DNA of 64,000 nt from Microbacterium testaceum (GTDB lineage: Bacteria; Actinomycetota; Actinomycetes; Actinomycetales; Microbacteriaceae): positions 1-64,000 of the forward strand of contig NZ_LDRU01000040.1 of assembly GCF_001476285.1 (NCBI RefSeq), read 5' to 3'. The notes under the pieces are model-generated. The model was given only the letters and a program-made list of their open reading frames with translations, had not been told where the DNA came from and did no database searches. Every line of letters begins with the position of its first letter. The first letter of the stretch is position 1. Shown here one piece after another: positions 44,951 to 54,441 of this stretch. The position numbers and the translations under genes are program-made.

Positions 44951-45762
44951 CCGCTGTACTCATCGCCTGTGCGCACGGCACGAGATTCGAGGAGGGGCGC
45001 GTCGTCGTGCGCGAACTGCTCGAGGTGCTGCGCGAGACCGCGCCCGCGGGCGTCGAGGTGCACGAGGCCTACGTCGACGTGCACGGGCCCTACGTCACGG
45101 ACGTCGTCGCGGCAGCGCGCGAGCGCACGGACGACATCGTCATCGTGCCGCTGCTGCTGTCGACGGGCTATCACACCGAGGTCGACCTCGTGGAGGCGGC
45201 GGACGGGCTTCCCGTGGCTCCCGCGCTCGGCCCGCACCCCGTGCTCGCCGAGATCCTCGTGGACCGCGTCCGCGCGATCGGTGCCCGCGCGGACGATACC
45301 GTGGTGCTCGCCGCCGCGGGCTCCACACGCCCCGGCGCGGTCGTGGACGTCGAGCGTATGGCCGAGCTGATGACGGAGGCCGGCATCGCCGGTCCCGTCG
45401 TGACGGCGTACGCCGCGGCATCCGAACCCCGGATCCCGGATGCCGTGAACGAGGCGCGCGAGGCCGGTCGCCGCACCGTCGCGGCGAGCTACGTCCTCGC
45501 GCCGGGGCATTTCTCGCGTGTGATCGAGAAAGCGGACGCGGATCTCACCACCGCTCCGATCGGTGCTGACCCGCGGTTGGCGACCGTGGTGTGGGAGCGG
45601 TGGGCGACGGCGCGCAGCGCTGCGACGGCGGAGGTGGCTGAACCTGTCGAAGCCTCCGGTCGGGCGCCGGGGGCGGACCCTTCGACGGGGTCAAGGCCCT
45701 CTCGGCGCCGCCTGCTCGGAACCTTGCGCGACCTCGTCTCGGGCGCTCGCCGCCGCGCCTGA
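44947..45762 (+). CDS. CbiX/SirB-type sirohydrochlorin chelatase
   Basis: This 271-residue protein contains ACAHGTRFEEGRVVVRELLEVL (His ligand) and LLLSTGYHTEVDLVEAA (second His), i.e. two CbiX repeats. It is presumed to insert Fe2+ into sirohydrochlorin, the last step to siroheme. The C-terminal 55 residues are low-complexity and end Arg-rich. It overlaps the hemD-fusion gene by ATGA and is last in the nir operon. Confidence 0.92.
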   Translation: MTAVLIACAHGTRFEEGRVVVRELLEVLRETAPAGVEVHEAYVDVHGPYVTDVVAAARERTDDIVIVPLLLSTGYHTEVDLVEAADGLPVAPALGPHPVLAEILVDRVRAIGARADDTVVLAAAGSTRPGAVVDVERMAELMTEAGIAGPVVTAYAAASEPRIPDAVNEAREAGRRTVAASYVLAPGHFSRVIEKADADLTTAPIGADPRLATVVWERWATARSAATAEVAEPVEASGRAPGADPSTGSRPSRRRLLGTLRDLVSGARRRA

Positions 45763-45802
45763 GGGGAGCGCTGGGGGAGCGCGGGTAGGGTCTCTCACGC
45801 CC

Positions 45803-47296
45803 ATGCATCGCCTTCTCGTCGCCCTTCTGGCCGCTCTCGACGCCGTCCTGGCCGCCGCGGGCGGTATCGCCGTCGTGCTCGCCCCGCTCGCCCTGCTCTG
45901 GGTGGCCGGTCTCGGCAGCCCCGACTGGAGTGCGCTGTGGCCCGCAACGGCCGCCATCTGGCACCTCGGGCACCTCGTGCCGCTCGCGGTGACCCTCCCC
46001 GACACCTACCTCGCTGCCACCGGCATCGACCCCTCGCTCGCGAGCTTCACCCTGTCGCTCGCTCCGCTGGCGTTCGCCGCGTTCACCGCGCTCTTCGCCG
46101 CGCGCTCGGGCGTTCGCGCCGCGGAAGCCGGGGCCGGGATCACGGGATGGCTCTCGGGCTCGCTGGTCTTCGCCGCGATCGCGAGTGTCGTCGCGTTGAC
46201 CGGCAACGCCGCGCTCGTGGCATCCGAGACCTGGCTGGCGATCCTGCTGCCCTCGCTGCTGTTCTTCGTTCCTTCCCTCCTCGGCGCCGTGGTCGGGGCC
46301 TGGCGCGTCGGCGACGACGGGCCGATCGACGCGCTGCGCGGTCAGCTGGCGCGCCTGCCGGGAGCATGGGGGAGCGTGCCGCCGCTCGCTCTGCGGGGCC
46401 TCGCCCTCACGACGCTGGGACTCGTCGGTGCCGGCGGGGTCGTCGTCGTCGCGGGACTCATCGCCCGCTCGACCCAGGTCATCGGCATCTACCAGGCGAG
46501 CAACGCGGATGCCATCGGCGCCACCGTCATCGCGCTCTGCCAGCTCATGTACCTCCCGACGCTCGTCCTGTGGGCGGTGGCGTTCATCGCAGGTCCGGGG
46601 TTCGCGGTCGGCACCGACACCGCCGTCACCCCCGCAGCCACGCAGGTCGGCGCACTCCCCGGCATCCCGGTGCTCGGGGCGATCCCCGACACGACCTCGC
46701 CGTGGCTGCTCCTGCTGGTGCTGCTCCCCGTCGGTATTGGCGCCTTGACCGGGTGGATCCTTCGATCCCGGATGCCACTGACCACCGACCCCGAACCGGT
46801 CGGCCCGCGTCTGGTCCTCGCGATCGTCGTCGCGGCGCTCACCGGCGGGGTGGGTGCGCTCATCGCGGTGGCGTCGACGGGAGCGATCGGTCCCGGGCGT
46901 CTGGCCCACACGGGCCCGGAGCCGGGCCCGCTCGCCCTCGCCCTCTGTCTCGAGGTGCTGGTCGGCCTCGCGATCCTGCTGCTGAGCCCGCGCTTCGGTC
47001 CGACGGCCGCCGACGAGGTCACGCTGCGCCTGCAGGACGAGGCGCGCGACGAGGTGCCCGCGTTCTCGTTCAGCCCGCGCGCGCACGCACCGTTCGACCG
47101 CGACGAGCACGCCACCGGGCCCGCCCCCACCGTGTCGGCGCCCGGCACGGGAATCGCCCACGACGTCTGGCCGAGTTCGTATCGCGCCCCCGGCGAGACG
47201 GACCCGGCGGGCGAGCTCAGCGACGACGAGGTGCGCGCGCGCATCCGCGCGGCGTGGGCGAAGCCCGACGACGACGGTTCGGCGGGTCGGGGCTGA
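45803..47296 (+). CDS. DUF6350 family membrane protein
   Basis: This 497-residue protein has about 10 membrane helices and a charged cytosolic tail of about 85 residues. It is recognised as the DUF6350 protein that lies next to purN in many actinobacteria; its function is unknown. TAGGGT at 45786-45791 would give a leader of only about five bases. Confidence 0.85.
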   Translation: MHRLLVALLAALDAVLAAAGGIAVVLAPLALLWVAGLGSPDWSALWPATAAIWHLGHLVPLAVTLPDTYLAATGIDPSLASFTLSLAPLAFAAFTALFAARSGVRAAEAGAGITGWLSGSLVFAAIASVVALTGNAALVASETWLAILLPSLLFFVPSLLGAVVGAWRVGDDGPIDALRGQLARLPGAWGSVPPLALRGLALTTLGLVGAGGVVVVAGLIARSTQVIGIYQASNADAIGATVIALCQLMYLPTLVLWAVAFIAGPGFAVGTDTAVTPAATQVGALPGIPVLGAIPDTTSPWLLLLVLLPVGIGALTGWILRSRMPLTTDPEPVGPRLVLAIVVAALTGGVGALIAVASTGAIGPGRLAHTGPEPGPLALALCLEVLVGLAILLLSPRFGPTAADEVTLRLQDEARDEVPAFSFSPRAHAPFDRDEHATGPAPTVSAPGTGIAHDVWPSSYRAPGETDPAGELSDDEVRARIRAAWAKPDDDGSAGRG

Positions 47297-47331
47297 GCGT
47301 CACGCGCTCGGCGGGCCCGGACGCACCTGCG

Positions 47332-47337
47332 TAGACT
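47332..47337 (+). promoter_or_regulatory. -10 box TAGACT, leaderless start at 47345
   Basis: TAGACT is followed by 7 bases (GGCCTCC) and the purN GTG. Confidence 0.6.
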
Positions 47338-47344
47338 GGCCTCC

Positions 47345-47944
47345 GTGCTCACGGTCGCCGTTCTCATCTCCGGCACCGGCTCCAACCTCCGCGCCCTGCT
47401 CGAGGCGGCTGCCGCCCCCGACTTCCCGGCGCGCGTGGTCGCGGTCGGTGCGGATCGCGAGGCCGACGGCTTCGCGCACGCCGAGCACTTCGGCATCCCC
47501 ACGTTCCTCGTTCCCTTCGGCGCTTTCGCGACGCGCGAGGAGTGGGGCGCCGAGCTCGGAGCGCAGTTGGCGGTGTGGAACCCCGACCTCGTCGTGCTGA
47601 GCGGGATGATGCGTCTGCTGCCCGCCGACCTCGTCGCCGCGTGGGAACCGCGCATCATCAACACGCACCCCGCGTACCTGCCCGAGTTCCCGGGCGCTCA
47701 CGGTGTTCGCGACGCTCTCGCCGCGGGCGTGGACCAGACGGGCGCCAGCGTCATCGTCGTGGACTCCGGCGTCGACACCGGGCCGATCCTCGCCCAGGAA
47801 CGCATCCCGGTCCTCCCCGGCGACGACGAAGCCGCCCTGCACGAGCGCATCAAGCCCGTCGAGCGACGTCTGCTGATCGACGTCGTCCGCCGTATCGCCG
47901 AGGGCGAGCTCGACCTCGCCGCCGCGGCATCCCGCACCCCCTGA
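47345..47944 (+). CDS. purN: Phosphoribosylglycinamide formyltransferase
   Basis: This 199-residue protein has [19 protein letters not shown] (phosphate loop), the catalytic [20 protein letters not shown] (Asn-His) and the Asp in [13 protein letters not shown]. It transfers formyl from 10-formyl-THF to GAR in purine synthesis. It is leaderless and followed by purH after 55 bases. Confidence 0.96.
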   Translation: MLTVAVLISGTGSNLRALLEAAAAPDFPARVVAVGADREADGFAHAEHFGIPTFLVPFGAFATREEWGAELGAQLAVWNPDLVVLSGMMRLLPADLVAAWEPRIINTHPAYLPEFPGAHGVRDALAAGVDQTGASVIVVDSGVDTGPILAQERIPVLPGDDEAALHERIKPVERRLLIDVVRRIAEGELDLAAAASRTP

Positions 47945-47999
47945 TCCCCGCGGGCGGTCGCCCGCTCTTCGAACCGCACGAGACACAGGAGCCGCAGCC

Positions 48000-49604
48000 A
48001 TGGCCGGACCCCGCCACGACCCCGCCGACTACCGTCCCCGCGACATCGTTCCGATCCGCCGCGCGCTGGTGTCGGTGAGCGACAAGACCGGCCTTCTCGA
48101 GCTCGGGGCCGCTCTCGCGGCGGCCGGGGTCGAGATCGTCTCGACCGGCGGCTCGGCGACGCTGCTGCGCGAGGCCGGTTACGACGTCACCGACGTCTCG
48201 GCGGTGACCGGCTTCCCCGAGTCGCTCGACGGTCGCGTGAAGACCCTGCACCCGAACGTGCACGCGGGACTCCTCGCCGACCTGCGCTTGGAGGGCCACG
48301 AAGCGCAGCTCGACGAGCTCGGCATCCTGCCGTTCGAGCTCGTCGTCGTGAACCTGTACCCGTTCGTCGAGACCGTGGCATCCGGAGCCGAGGGCGACGA
48401 CGTCGTGGAGCAGATCGACATCGGCGGCCCCGCGATGGTGCGCGCCTCGGCGAAGAACCACGCGAACGTCGCGATCGTCGTGTCGCCCGAGTCGTACCCC
48501 GCGATCATCTCGGCCCTGCAGAGCGACGGCGGGACCTCGCTGGTGCAGCGTCGCGAGCTTGCCGCGCGCGCGTTCTCGCACACCGCCGCCTACGACACGG
48601 CGGTGTCGACGTGGTTCGCCGAGGGGACGCTCGGCGACGACATCGACCTCCCGGCGCACCTGACGATCCAGGCCGAGCGCCTCTCGACGCTGCGTTACGG
48701 CGAGAACTCGCACCAGCGCGCCGCGATCTACACGCGCGTCGGCGGTCACGGCATCGCCCAGGCGACACAGCTGCAGGGCAAGGAGATGTCGTACAACAAC
48801 TACGTCGACGCCGACGCCGCCCTGCGCGCCGCCTTCGACATGGTCAAGCCGGCCGTCGCGATCATCAAGCACGCGAACCCCTGCGGCATCGCTGTCGCCG
48901 CCCCGAACGCCCTCGACCCCATCGCCTCGGCACACCTGCGCGCGCACGAGTGCGACCCCGTCTCGGCGTTCGGCGGCGTGATCGCGGCCAACCGCACGGT
49001 GACGCTCAAGATGGCGGAGAACCTGCGCGACATCTTCACCGAGGTGATCATCGCGCCCGACTTCGAGCCCGAGGCGCTCGAGGTGTTCAAGCTCAAGAAG
49101 AACCTCCGCGTGCTGCAGCTGCCCACCGACTGGCAGCAGGAGCGCATGGACGTGCGCCTCGTCTCGGGCGGCCTGCTGCTGCAGGATGCCGACCGCTTCC
49201 CCGACGACATCGAGTCGGTCGCGAAGGACTGGGAGCTCGTCTCGGGCGAGCGCCCCGCCGAGATGGAGAGCCTCATCTTCGCGTGGAAAGCGTGCCGCGC
49301 CGTGAAGTCGAACGCGATCGTGCTCGCCCAGGGCTCGGCCACCGTGGGCATCGGCATGGGCCAGGTCAACCGCGTCGACTCGTGCCGCCTCGCGGTCGAG
49401 CGCGCCGGCGACCGCGCTCACGGTTCGATCGCGGCATCCGATGCGTTCTTCCCCTTCGCCGACGGCCCGCAGGTGCTGATCGACGCCGGGATCTCGGCGA
49501 TCATCCAGCCCGGCGGTTCGGTGCGGGATGCCGAGGTCGTCGACGCCGCGCGAGCCGCCGGCGTCACGATGTTCTTCACGGGCGAGCGGCACTTCTTCCA
49601 CTGA
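48000..49604 (+). CDS. purH: Bifunctional AICAR transformylase/IMP cyclohydrolase
   Basis: This 534-residue protein has an N-terminal IMP cyclohydrolase domain ([50 protein letters not shown]) and a C-terminal AICAR transformylase domain ([40 protein letters not shown]). It catalyses the last two steps to IMP. The ATG follows AGGAGCCGCAGCC. Confidence 0.97.
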   Translation: MAGPRHDPADYRPRDIVPIRRALVSVSDKTGLLELGAALAAAGVEIVSTGGSATLLREAGYDVTDVSAVTGFPESLDGRVKTLHPNVHAGLLADLRLEGHEAQLDELGILPFELVVVNLYPFVETVASGAEGDDVVEQIDIGGPAMVRASAKNHANVAIVVSPESYPAIISALQSDGGTSLVQRRELAARAFSHTAAYDTAVSTWFAEGTLGDDIDLPAHLTIQAERLSTLRYGENSHQRAAIYTRVGGHGIAQATQLQGKEMSYNNYVDADAALRAAFDMVKPAVAIIKHANPCGIAVAAPNALDPIASAHLRAHECDPVSAFGGVIAANRTVTLKMAENLRDIFTEVIIAPDFEPEALEVFKLKKNLRVLQLPTDWQQERMDVRLVSGGLLLQDADRFPDDIESVAKDWELVSGERPAEMESLIFAWKACRAVKSNAIVLAQGSATVGIGMGQVNRVDSCRLAVERAGDRAHGSIAASDAFFPFADGPQVLIDAGISAIIQPGGSVRDAEVVDAARAAGVTMFFTGERHFFH

Positions 49605-49616
49605 GCCGCACTGTTC

Positions 49617-49652
49617 CCGCCGCCCCCGCGACTTCGGTTGCGGGGGCGGCGG
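49617..49652 (+). terminator. purH terminator
   Basis: CCGCCGCCCCCGC (49617-49629) and GCGGGGGCGGCGG (49640-49652) form a 13-bp stem, followed by TGTTTGTG. Confidence 0.85.
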
Positions 49653-49698
49653 TGTTTGTGCGGCGTGCGGTGGGTGCCGCGGGGGCGGGATGCCGCGG

Positions 49699-49763
49699 CA
49701 TAAACGCTGTTTGCTCGCATAAACGCGTGGTGCTCGTGTTTATGTGCGTGGATCGCGTTTATG
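49699..49763. repeat. Symmetric array of four CATAAACGC motifs
   Basis: CATAAACGC occurs at 49699-49707 and 49718-49726. Its inverse occurs at 49736-49744 (GTGTTTATG, one change) and 49755-49763 (GCGTTTATG). Spacers are 10, 9 and 10 bases, so the whole 65 bases are mirror-symmetric about 49731. It lies between the purH terminator and a convergent DUF1697 gene, in otherwise empty sequence. Confidence 0.7.
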
Positions 49764-49886
49764 GGTGGGGAAGGCGCCGATGCCGGTGCGAGCGCGAGCG
49801 GCGCGGGTGCGGGCGCTCGCTTGGGCGTGGATGCGGCCCTCGGCGCGGGGGCGAAGGGCGCTGTGATCGGGTGCGGGTCGCGCGGC

Positions 49887-50402
49887 TCAGGCGCTCAGCG
49901 CGATGAGCTTCGCGATCGTGTTCGCGTTGCGGGCGGTACCCGTGACGCCGAGGCGCTTCTCGAACCAACCGGCCTGCAGCTTCGACCCGCCGATGCCCTC
50001 GGGATACCGCACGAACACCTCGCGGCCGTCGAGCACGGCCTCTTCGGGGATGCCATCGGGCACCGCCAGCGCGACAACCGGTGCGGCGTCGAGGAACACC
50101 GTCTGAACCCAGCGTCCCTCCGAGGCGTCGGCGAACGGATTCCGCGCATGCGCGTCCGCCAGCTCGGTGTGCGAGCGAACGATCACCGGAAGGTCGTGGC
50201 CGAACGCGGAACGGACCGCATCCCGAACCGTCCCGGCGATCTCGTCGGAGGAGCGGCCACCGTCGTCGAGCACGACGTTCCCCGCCACCTGCAGCGTCTC
50301 GACCTCACCGAGACCCGCGGATGCCAGCACCTCGCGCAGCAGCGGCATCTTCAGGGCCGTGGGTCCACCGACCCCGCGGATGAGGGCGACGGAACGGGGC
50401 AT
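49887..50402 (-). CDS. DUF1697 family protein
   Basis: This 171-residue protein matches DUF1697: SVALIRGVGGPTALKMPLLREVLASAGLGEVETLQVAGNVVLDD. It ends with the usual GTARNANTIAKLIAL. Function is unknown. TAATCT 6 bases before the ATG gives a leaderless start, and this -10 overlaps the stop codon of the upstream reductase gene. Confidence 0.9.
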   Translation of the reverse strand: MPRSVALIRGVGGPTALKMPLLREVLASAGLGEVETLQVAGNVVLDDGGRSSDEIAGTVRDAVRSAFGHDLPVIVRSHTELADAHARNPFADASEGRWVQTVFLDAAPVVALAVPDGIPEEAVLDGREVFVRYPEGIGGSKLQAGWFEKRLGVTGTARNANTIAKLIALSA

Positions 50403-50408
50403 TGCGCC

Positions 50409-50414
50409 AGATTA
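50409..50414 (-). promoter_or_regulatory. -10 box TAATCT, leaderless start at 50402
   Basis: TAATCT on the minus strand overlaps the TAA stop of the upstream gene and lies 6 bases before the DUF1697 ATG. Confidence 0.5.
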
Positions 50415-51839
50415 CGCGGAGTCGCGACCGAACGTCTCGAGCAGGCGGAGCCAGACCTCGCTGACCGTGGGATACGAGGGCACGGCGTGCCAGAGCCGCT
50501 TGATCGGGACTTCGCCGACGACGGCGATCGTCGCGGAGTGCAGAAGTTCCGCGATGTCGGGGCCGACGAACGTCGCGCCGACGAGGACGCCACGGTCGAG
50601 GTCGACGATCGCGCGCGCTTTGCCGACGTACGCGTCGGACTGCTCGCTGGAGCCCGCGACGTGTGCCAGGTCGTAGTCGAGCACCTTCACGTTCAGCCCG
50701 CGCTTCTCGGCGCTGGCGGCGGTGAGACCGACGGATGCCACCTCGGGATCGGTGAACGTCACCTGTGGCACGGCGTCGTGGTCGGCGGTGGCGACGTGAG
50801 CGCCCCACGGGGCGTCGTCGACCTCGCCACCCTGCGCCCGCGCGGCGATGACGTCGCCGGCAGCGCGAGCCTGGTACTTGCCCTGGTGGGTGAGGAGCGC
50901 ACGGTGGTTGACGTCGCCGACGGCGTACAGCCAGTCGAAGCCGCGCACGAGGAGCGTGTCGTCGACATCGAGCCACGACCCCTCTTCCAGCCCGACGGTC
51001 TCGAGGCCGAGGTCGGTCGTGCGGGGGACGCGGCCCGTCGCGACGAGAAGCTCGTCGGCGGTGACGGTGGTGCCGTCGGACAGCTCGAGCACACGCCGGC
51101 CGTCGTCGTCGCGGCGGGCGGCCGTGGCATCCACGCCCGTCTTCACCGTGACGCCGCGCGAGCGGAGGGAGTCCGCGACCAGCTCGCCGGCGAACGGCTC
51201 GGTGCCGCCCAGCAGCCCCGAGCGCGCGATGATCGTGACCTGGGCGCCGAGGCTCGCAAACGCCGTCGCCATCTCGGCACCGACGACGCCGCCGCCGAGG
51301 ATGGCGAGCGAGGCCGGGACGCTCTGGACCGCGGTCGCCTCGCGGCTCGTCCACGGTTCGATGTCGGCGAGGCCCGGGATGTCGGGGAGCAGTGCGGCGG
51401 AACCCGTGCACACCGCGACCGCGTGGCGGGCGACGAGGTCGGTCGTCGTGCCGTCGTCGGCGGTGACCTGGACCGTCTTCTCGCCGGTGAGGCGTCCGTG
51501 CCCGCGAACGAGGTCGATGCCCGCGCCCTGCAGCCACTCGACCTGGCCGGAGTCGTTCCAGTCGCTCGTCATCGTGTCGCGGCGACGAAGGACAGCGGCG
51601 ACGTCGAGGTCGCCGGTGACGGCCTGCTTCGCGCCGTCGACGTCGCGCGCGGCGCGGAGCGCGGCGCCGCTGCGCAGCAGCGCCTTCGAGGGCATGCACG
51701 CCCAGTACGAGCACTCGCCGCCGACGAGCTCGGATTCGACGATCACGGCGGTGAGCCCCGCCTGCACCGCGCGGTCGGCGACGTTCTCACCGACGGGGCC
51801 GGCTCCGATGACGATCAGGTCGTACTCGCGTTCGCTCAT
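50412..51839 (-). CDS. Pyridine nucleotide-disulfide oxidoreductase (Lpd/Mtr/MerA-like)
   Basis: This 475-residue protein has an FAD motif (DLIVIGAGPVGENVADRA), a redox-active disulfide in GGECSYWACMPSK (C-x4-C), an NAD(P) motif (ILGGGVVGAEMATAFASLG), ATGRVPRT, and a dimerisation domain ending HAVPSYPTVSE with the His-Glu pair. The W-A insertion between the redox Cys residues differs from the CLNVGC of true lipoamide dehydrogenase. The substrate could be mycothione, a quinone or another disulfide. The leaderless TAGCGT supports the ATG. Confidence 0.85.
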   Translation of the reverse strand: MSEREYDLIVIGAGPVGENVADRAVQAGLTAVIVESELVGGECSYWACMPSKALLRSGAALRAARDVDGAKQAVTGDLDVAAVLRRRDTMTSDWNDSGQVEWLQGAGIDLVRGHGRLTGEKTVQVTADDGTTTDLVARHAVAVCTGSAALLPDIPGLADIEPWTSREATAVQSVPASLAILGGGVVGAEMATAFASLGAQVTIIARSGLLGGTEPFAGELVADSLRSRGVTVKTGVDATAARRDDDGRRVLELSDGTTVTADELLVATGRVPRTTDLGLETVGLEEGSWLDVDDTLLVRGFDWLYAVGDVNHRALLTHQGKYQARAAGDVIAARAQGGEVDDAPWGAHVATADHDAVPQVTFTDPEVASVGLTAASAEKRGLNVKVLDYDLAHVAGSSEQSDAYVGKARAIVDLDRGVLVGATFVGPDIAELLHSATIAVVGEVPIKRLWHAVPSYPTVSEVWLRLLETFGRDSA

Positions 51840-51845
51840 GTCCTC

Positions 51846-51851
51846 ACGCTA
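51846..51851 (-). promoter_or_regulatory. -10 box TAGCGT, leaderless start at 51839
   Basis: TAGCGT on the minus strand is followed by 6 bases (GAGGAC) and ATG. Confidence 0.55.
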
Positions 51852-52013
51852 TCGAGGGCCTCCGACATCGGGGAGGGGTTGCGCGCGTCCCCGATGGCGG
51901 CCGGAGTTCGGGGCGCGAAATGGCGTTGGGGGCGGGGAATCTCACGCCCCACGCGGAGAAACGCGCCCCGAACCCGCACGTCGACCCGTCGAGGAACGCT
52001 CCCACCGCGGATC

Positions 52014-52064
52014 TTGACGCCGGACCTGAACCGGTTTAGGCTTACCATCACTGAACCGGTTTAG
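52014..52064 (+). promoter_or_regulatory. lacI-type promoter with two operators
   Basis: TTGACG (-35, 52014-52019), a 17-base spacer and TAGGCT (-10, 52037-52042). CTGAACCGGTTTAG occurs at 52026-52039, covering the spacer and -10, and again at 52051-52064, 25 bases on. The near-palindrome with central CCGG is typical of LacI-family sites, so the regulator gene and the operon it heads are autorepressed. Confidence 0.85.
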
Positions 52065-52092
52065 ATCGACGGATGCCACAGCGAGGTGCACC

Positions 52093-53118
52093 ATGACGAA
52101 CGAGACGCGACCCACGATCGCCGACGTTGCGCGGCGCGCCGGGGTCAGCAAGGGCCTCGTGTCGTTCGCGCTGAACGGCCGCGCCGGCGTGGCCCCCGAC
52201 ACGCGTGACCGCATCCTCTCCGTCGCCGCCGAAATGGGCTGGAGCCCGAGCCTGCGAGCGCGGTCGCTCAGCGTCGGCCGAGCCTTCGCGTGCGGCCTCG
52301 TCATCGGCCGCAGCCCCGACGTCATCGCCGCCGACCCGTTCTTCCCGTCGTTCATCGCGGGCGTCGAGGACGAGTTCTCCGTCTCGGGCCAGGTGCTCGT
52401 GCTCGCGGCCGCCACCCCCGGCCGCCACGAGGAGGAGACCTACCGCGGACTCGCGGCCGACCGTCGCGTCGACGGCGTGATCCTCTCCGACCTCCGGGCC
52501 GACGATCCGCGGATCGACCTCGTCGCGAGCCTCGGCATCGCGGCCGTCACCCTCGGCGTCCCCGACGTCGACAGCCCCTTCACCTCCGTCTCGGTCGACG
52601 ACGGCGCCGGAATCCGCCTCGCCGTCGACCATCTCGCCGACCTCGGCCACACCGACATCGCCCACGTCGCGGGGCCCTTCGCGATGCTGCACGGACGCCA
52701 CCGCGCCGCGGCGTTCGAAGCCGCGGCGCAGGCGCGTGGCATCCGGGTCCGTGTCGTCGAGACCGACTTCAGCGCCGCTGACGGGGCGCGGGCCACCACC
52801 GCCCTGCTCGACGCCGAGGTCCCGCCCACGGCGATCGTGTACTCGAACGACAACATGGCTGTCGCGGGGCTCGGCACGGCGCAGCGCCGCGGCCTGTCGG
52901 TGCCCCGCGACCTCTCGATCACCGGGTTCGACGACACCGAACTCGGCCGGCACCTTTTCCCCGCCCTCACGAGCGTCTCCACCGACGCGCGGGGCTGGGG
53001 AGCGGCCGCGGCCCGCGCTCTGCTCCAGGCGATCGCGGGGGGAGAGCCCGAGGCGCTGGCCCTCGCCGACCCCGGCCTGCAGGTGCGCGACTCCACCGCG
53101 CCGCCGACCCGAAGCTGA
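52093..53118 (+). CDS. LacI-family transcriptional regulator
   Basis: This 341-residue protein has a helix-turn-helix with TIADVARRAGVSKGLVSFALNGRAGV (about 8-33), a hinge helix and a periplasmic-binding-like sensor domain (DGVILSD, VDDGAGIRLAVDHL, STDARGWG). It heads the mannoside-type transport operon (38-base gap to the binding protein) and carries two operators in its own promoter. The effector is probably a sugar taken up by the operon. GAGGTG precedes the ATG. Confidence 0.93.
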   Translation: MTNETRPTIADVARRAGVSKGLVSFALNGRAGVAPDTRDRILSVAAEMGWSPSLRARSLSVGRAFACGLVIGRSPDVIAADPFFPSFIAGVEDEFSVSGQVLVLAAATPGRHEEETYRGLAADRRVDGVILSDLRADDPRIDLVASLGIAAVTLGVPDVDSPFTSVSVDDGAGIRLAVDHLADLGHTDIAHVAGPFAMLHGRHRAAAFEAAAQARGIRVRVVETDFSAADGARATTALLDAEVPPTAIVYSNDNMAVAGLGTAQRRGLSVPRDLSITGFDDTELGRHLFPALTSVSTDARGWGAAAARALLQAIAGGEPEALALADPGLQVRDSTAPPTRS

Positions 53119-53156
53119 CACCCGCGGGCCCCCGCCCGCCCCACAAGGAGGAAGAC

Positions 53157-54440
53157 ATGCGACGACGCATTCTCGCCACAGCAGTAGCCGCCACCGGCAT
53201 CCTCGCCCTCTCCGCGTGCAGCGGAGGCGGCGGGGGAGCATCCGGGATGGATGCCAAGGGCCCCATCACCATCTGGTACTCGAACAACGCCGCGGAGATC
53301 GCGTGGGGCCAGCAGATGGTGGAGGCCTGGAACGCCGACCACCCCGACGAGCAGATCACCGCGCAGGAGATCCCCGCCGGGTCTTCCAGCGAAGAGGTCA
53401 TCGGCGCGGCGATCACCGCGGGCAACGCCCCGTGCCTGGTGTTCAACACCTCGCCCGCGGCGGTGCCCGGGTTCCAGCGCCAGGGCGGCCTCGTGAACCT
53501 GTCGGACTTCCCCGACGGCGAGCAGTACATCAAAGACCGCAGCGGCGACCTCGCCGACCAGTACCGCTCCGACGACGGCGGCTTCTACCAGCTGCCGTGG
53601 AAGAGCAACCCGGTCATGATCTTCTACAACAAGGACCTGTTCGCGAAGGCCGGCCTCGACGCCGAGAACCCGCAGCTGTCGACGTACGACGAGTTCCTCG
53701 CCACCTCGCAGAAGCTGAAGGCGGCGGGCGTCTCGGACTACGCCATCAACCCGGCGCCCACGAGCGAGTTCTTCCAGTCGTGGTTCGACTTCTACCCGCT
53801 GTACGCCGCGCAGACCGGCGGGAAGCAGCTCGTCGAGGACGGCAAGGCCACCTTCAACGACGCCGACGGTGAGGCCGTCGCGAACTTCTGGCGCACCATC
53901 TACGCCGACAAGCTCGCCGGCAACGAGCAGTACCAGGGCGACGCGTTCGCCGACGGCAAGGCCGCGATGGCGATCGTCGGGCCGTGGGCCGTTTCGGTCT
54001 ATAAGGACAAGGTCAACTGGGGTGCCGTGCCCGTGCCGACGGAGAAGGGCACTGCGGCCGACCAGACGTGGACCTTCAGCGACGCGAAGAACGTCGGCCT
54101 GTTCACCGCGTGCCAGAACAAGGGCACCGCGTGGGAGGTGTTGAAGTTCGCCACCAGCCAGGAGCAGGACGGGAAGTGGCTCGAGGAGACCGGGCAGATG
54201 CCGCTGCGCACCGACCTGACCACCACGTACGCCGACTACTTCAGCGCCAACCCGGCGTACCAGCAGTTCGGCGACCAGGCCGCGCGCACCGTCGAGGTGC
54301 CGAACGTCACCAGCTCGGTCGAGATCTGGCAGGCGTTCCGTGACGAGTACTCCAAGTCGGTCATCTTCGGCGAAGAGGACGTGAACACCTTCCTGTCCAA
54401 CGCCCAGACCCAGATCGACCAGCTCGCGGCGGGGAAGTGA
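53157..54440 (+). CDS. ABC sugar-binding lipoprotein
   Basis: This 427-residue protein has a lipoprotein signal (MRRRILATAVAATGILALSAC, lipobox LSAC). The mature part is a family 1 solute-binding protein: ITIWYSNNAAEIAWGQQMVEAWN near the start, LPWKSNPVMIFYNKDLFAKAGL and FADGKAAMAIVGPWAV. It is anchored outside the membrane and delivers an oligosaccharide to the two permeases that follow. CACAAGGAGGAAGAC is a strong ribosome-binding site. Confidence 0.93.
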   Translation: MRRRILATAVAATGILALSACSGGGGGASGMDAKGPITIWYSNNAAEIAWGQQMVEAWNADHPDEQITAQEIPAGSSSEEVIGAAITAGNAPCLVFNTSPAAVPGFQRQGGLVNLSDFPDGEQYIKDRSGDLADQYRSDDGGFYQLPWKSNPVMIFYNKDLFAKAGLDAENPQLSTYDEFLATSQKLKAAGVSDYAINPAPTSEFFQSWFDFYPLYAAQTGGKQLVEDGKATFNDADGEAVANFWRTIYADKLAGNEQYQGDAFADGKAAMAIVGPWAVSVYKDKVNWGAVPVPTEKGTAADQTWTFSDAKNVGLFTACQNKGTAWEVLKFATSQEQDGKWLEETGQMPLRTDLTTTYADYFSANPAYQQFGDQAARTVEVPNVTSSVEIWQAFRDEYSKSVIFGEEDVNTFLSNAQTQIDQLAAGK

Positions 54441-54441
54441 C

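Noticed and set aside
47850..49601. Open frame of 583 codons on the minus strand
   Set aside because: Antisense to purH.
49699..49763. CRISPR array
   Set aside because: Repeats are only 9 bases, half are inverted, and spacers are 9-10 bases; there are no cas genes.
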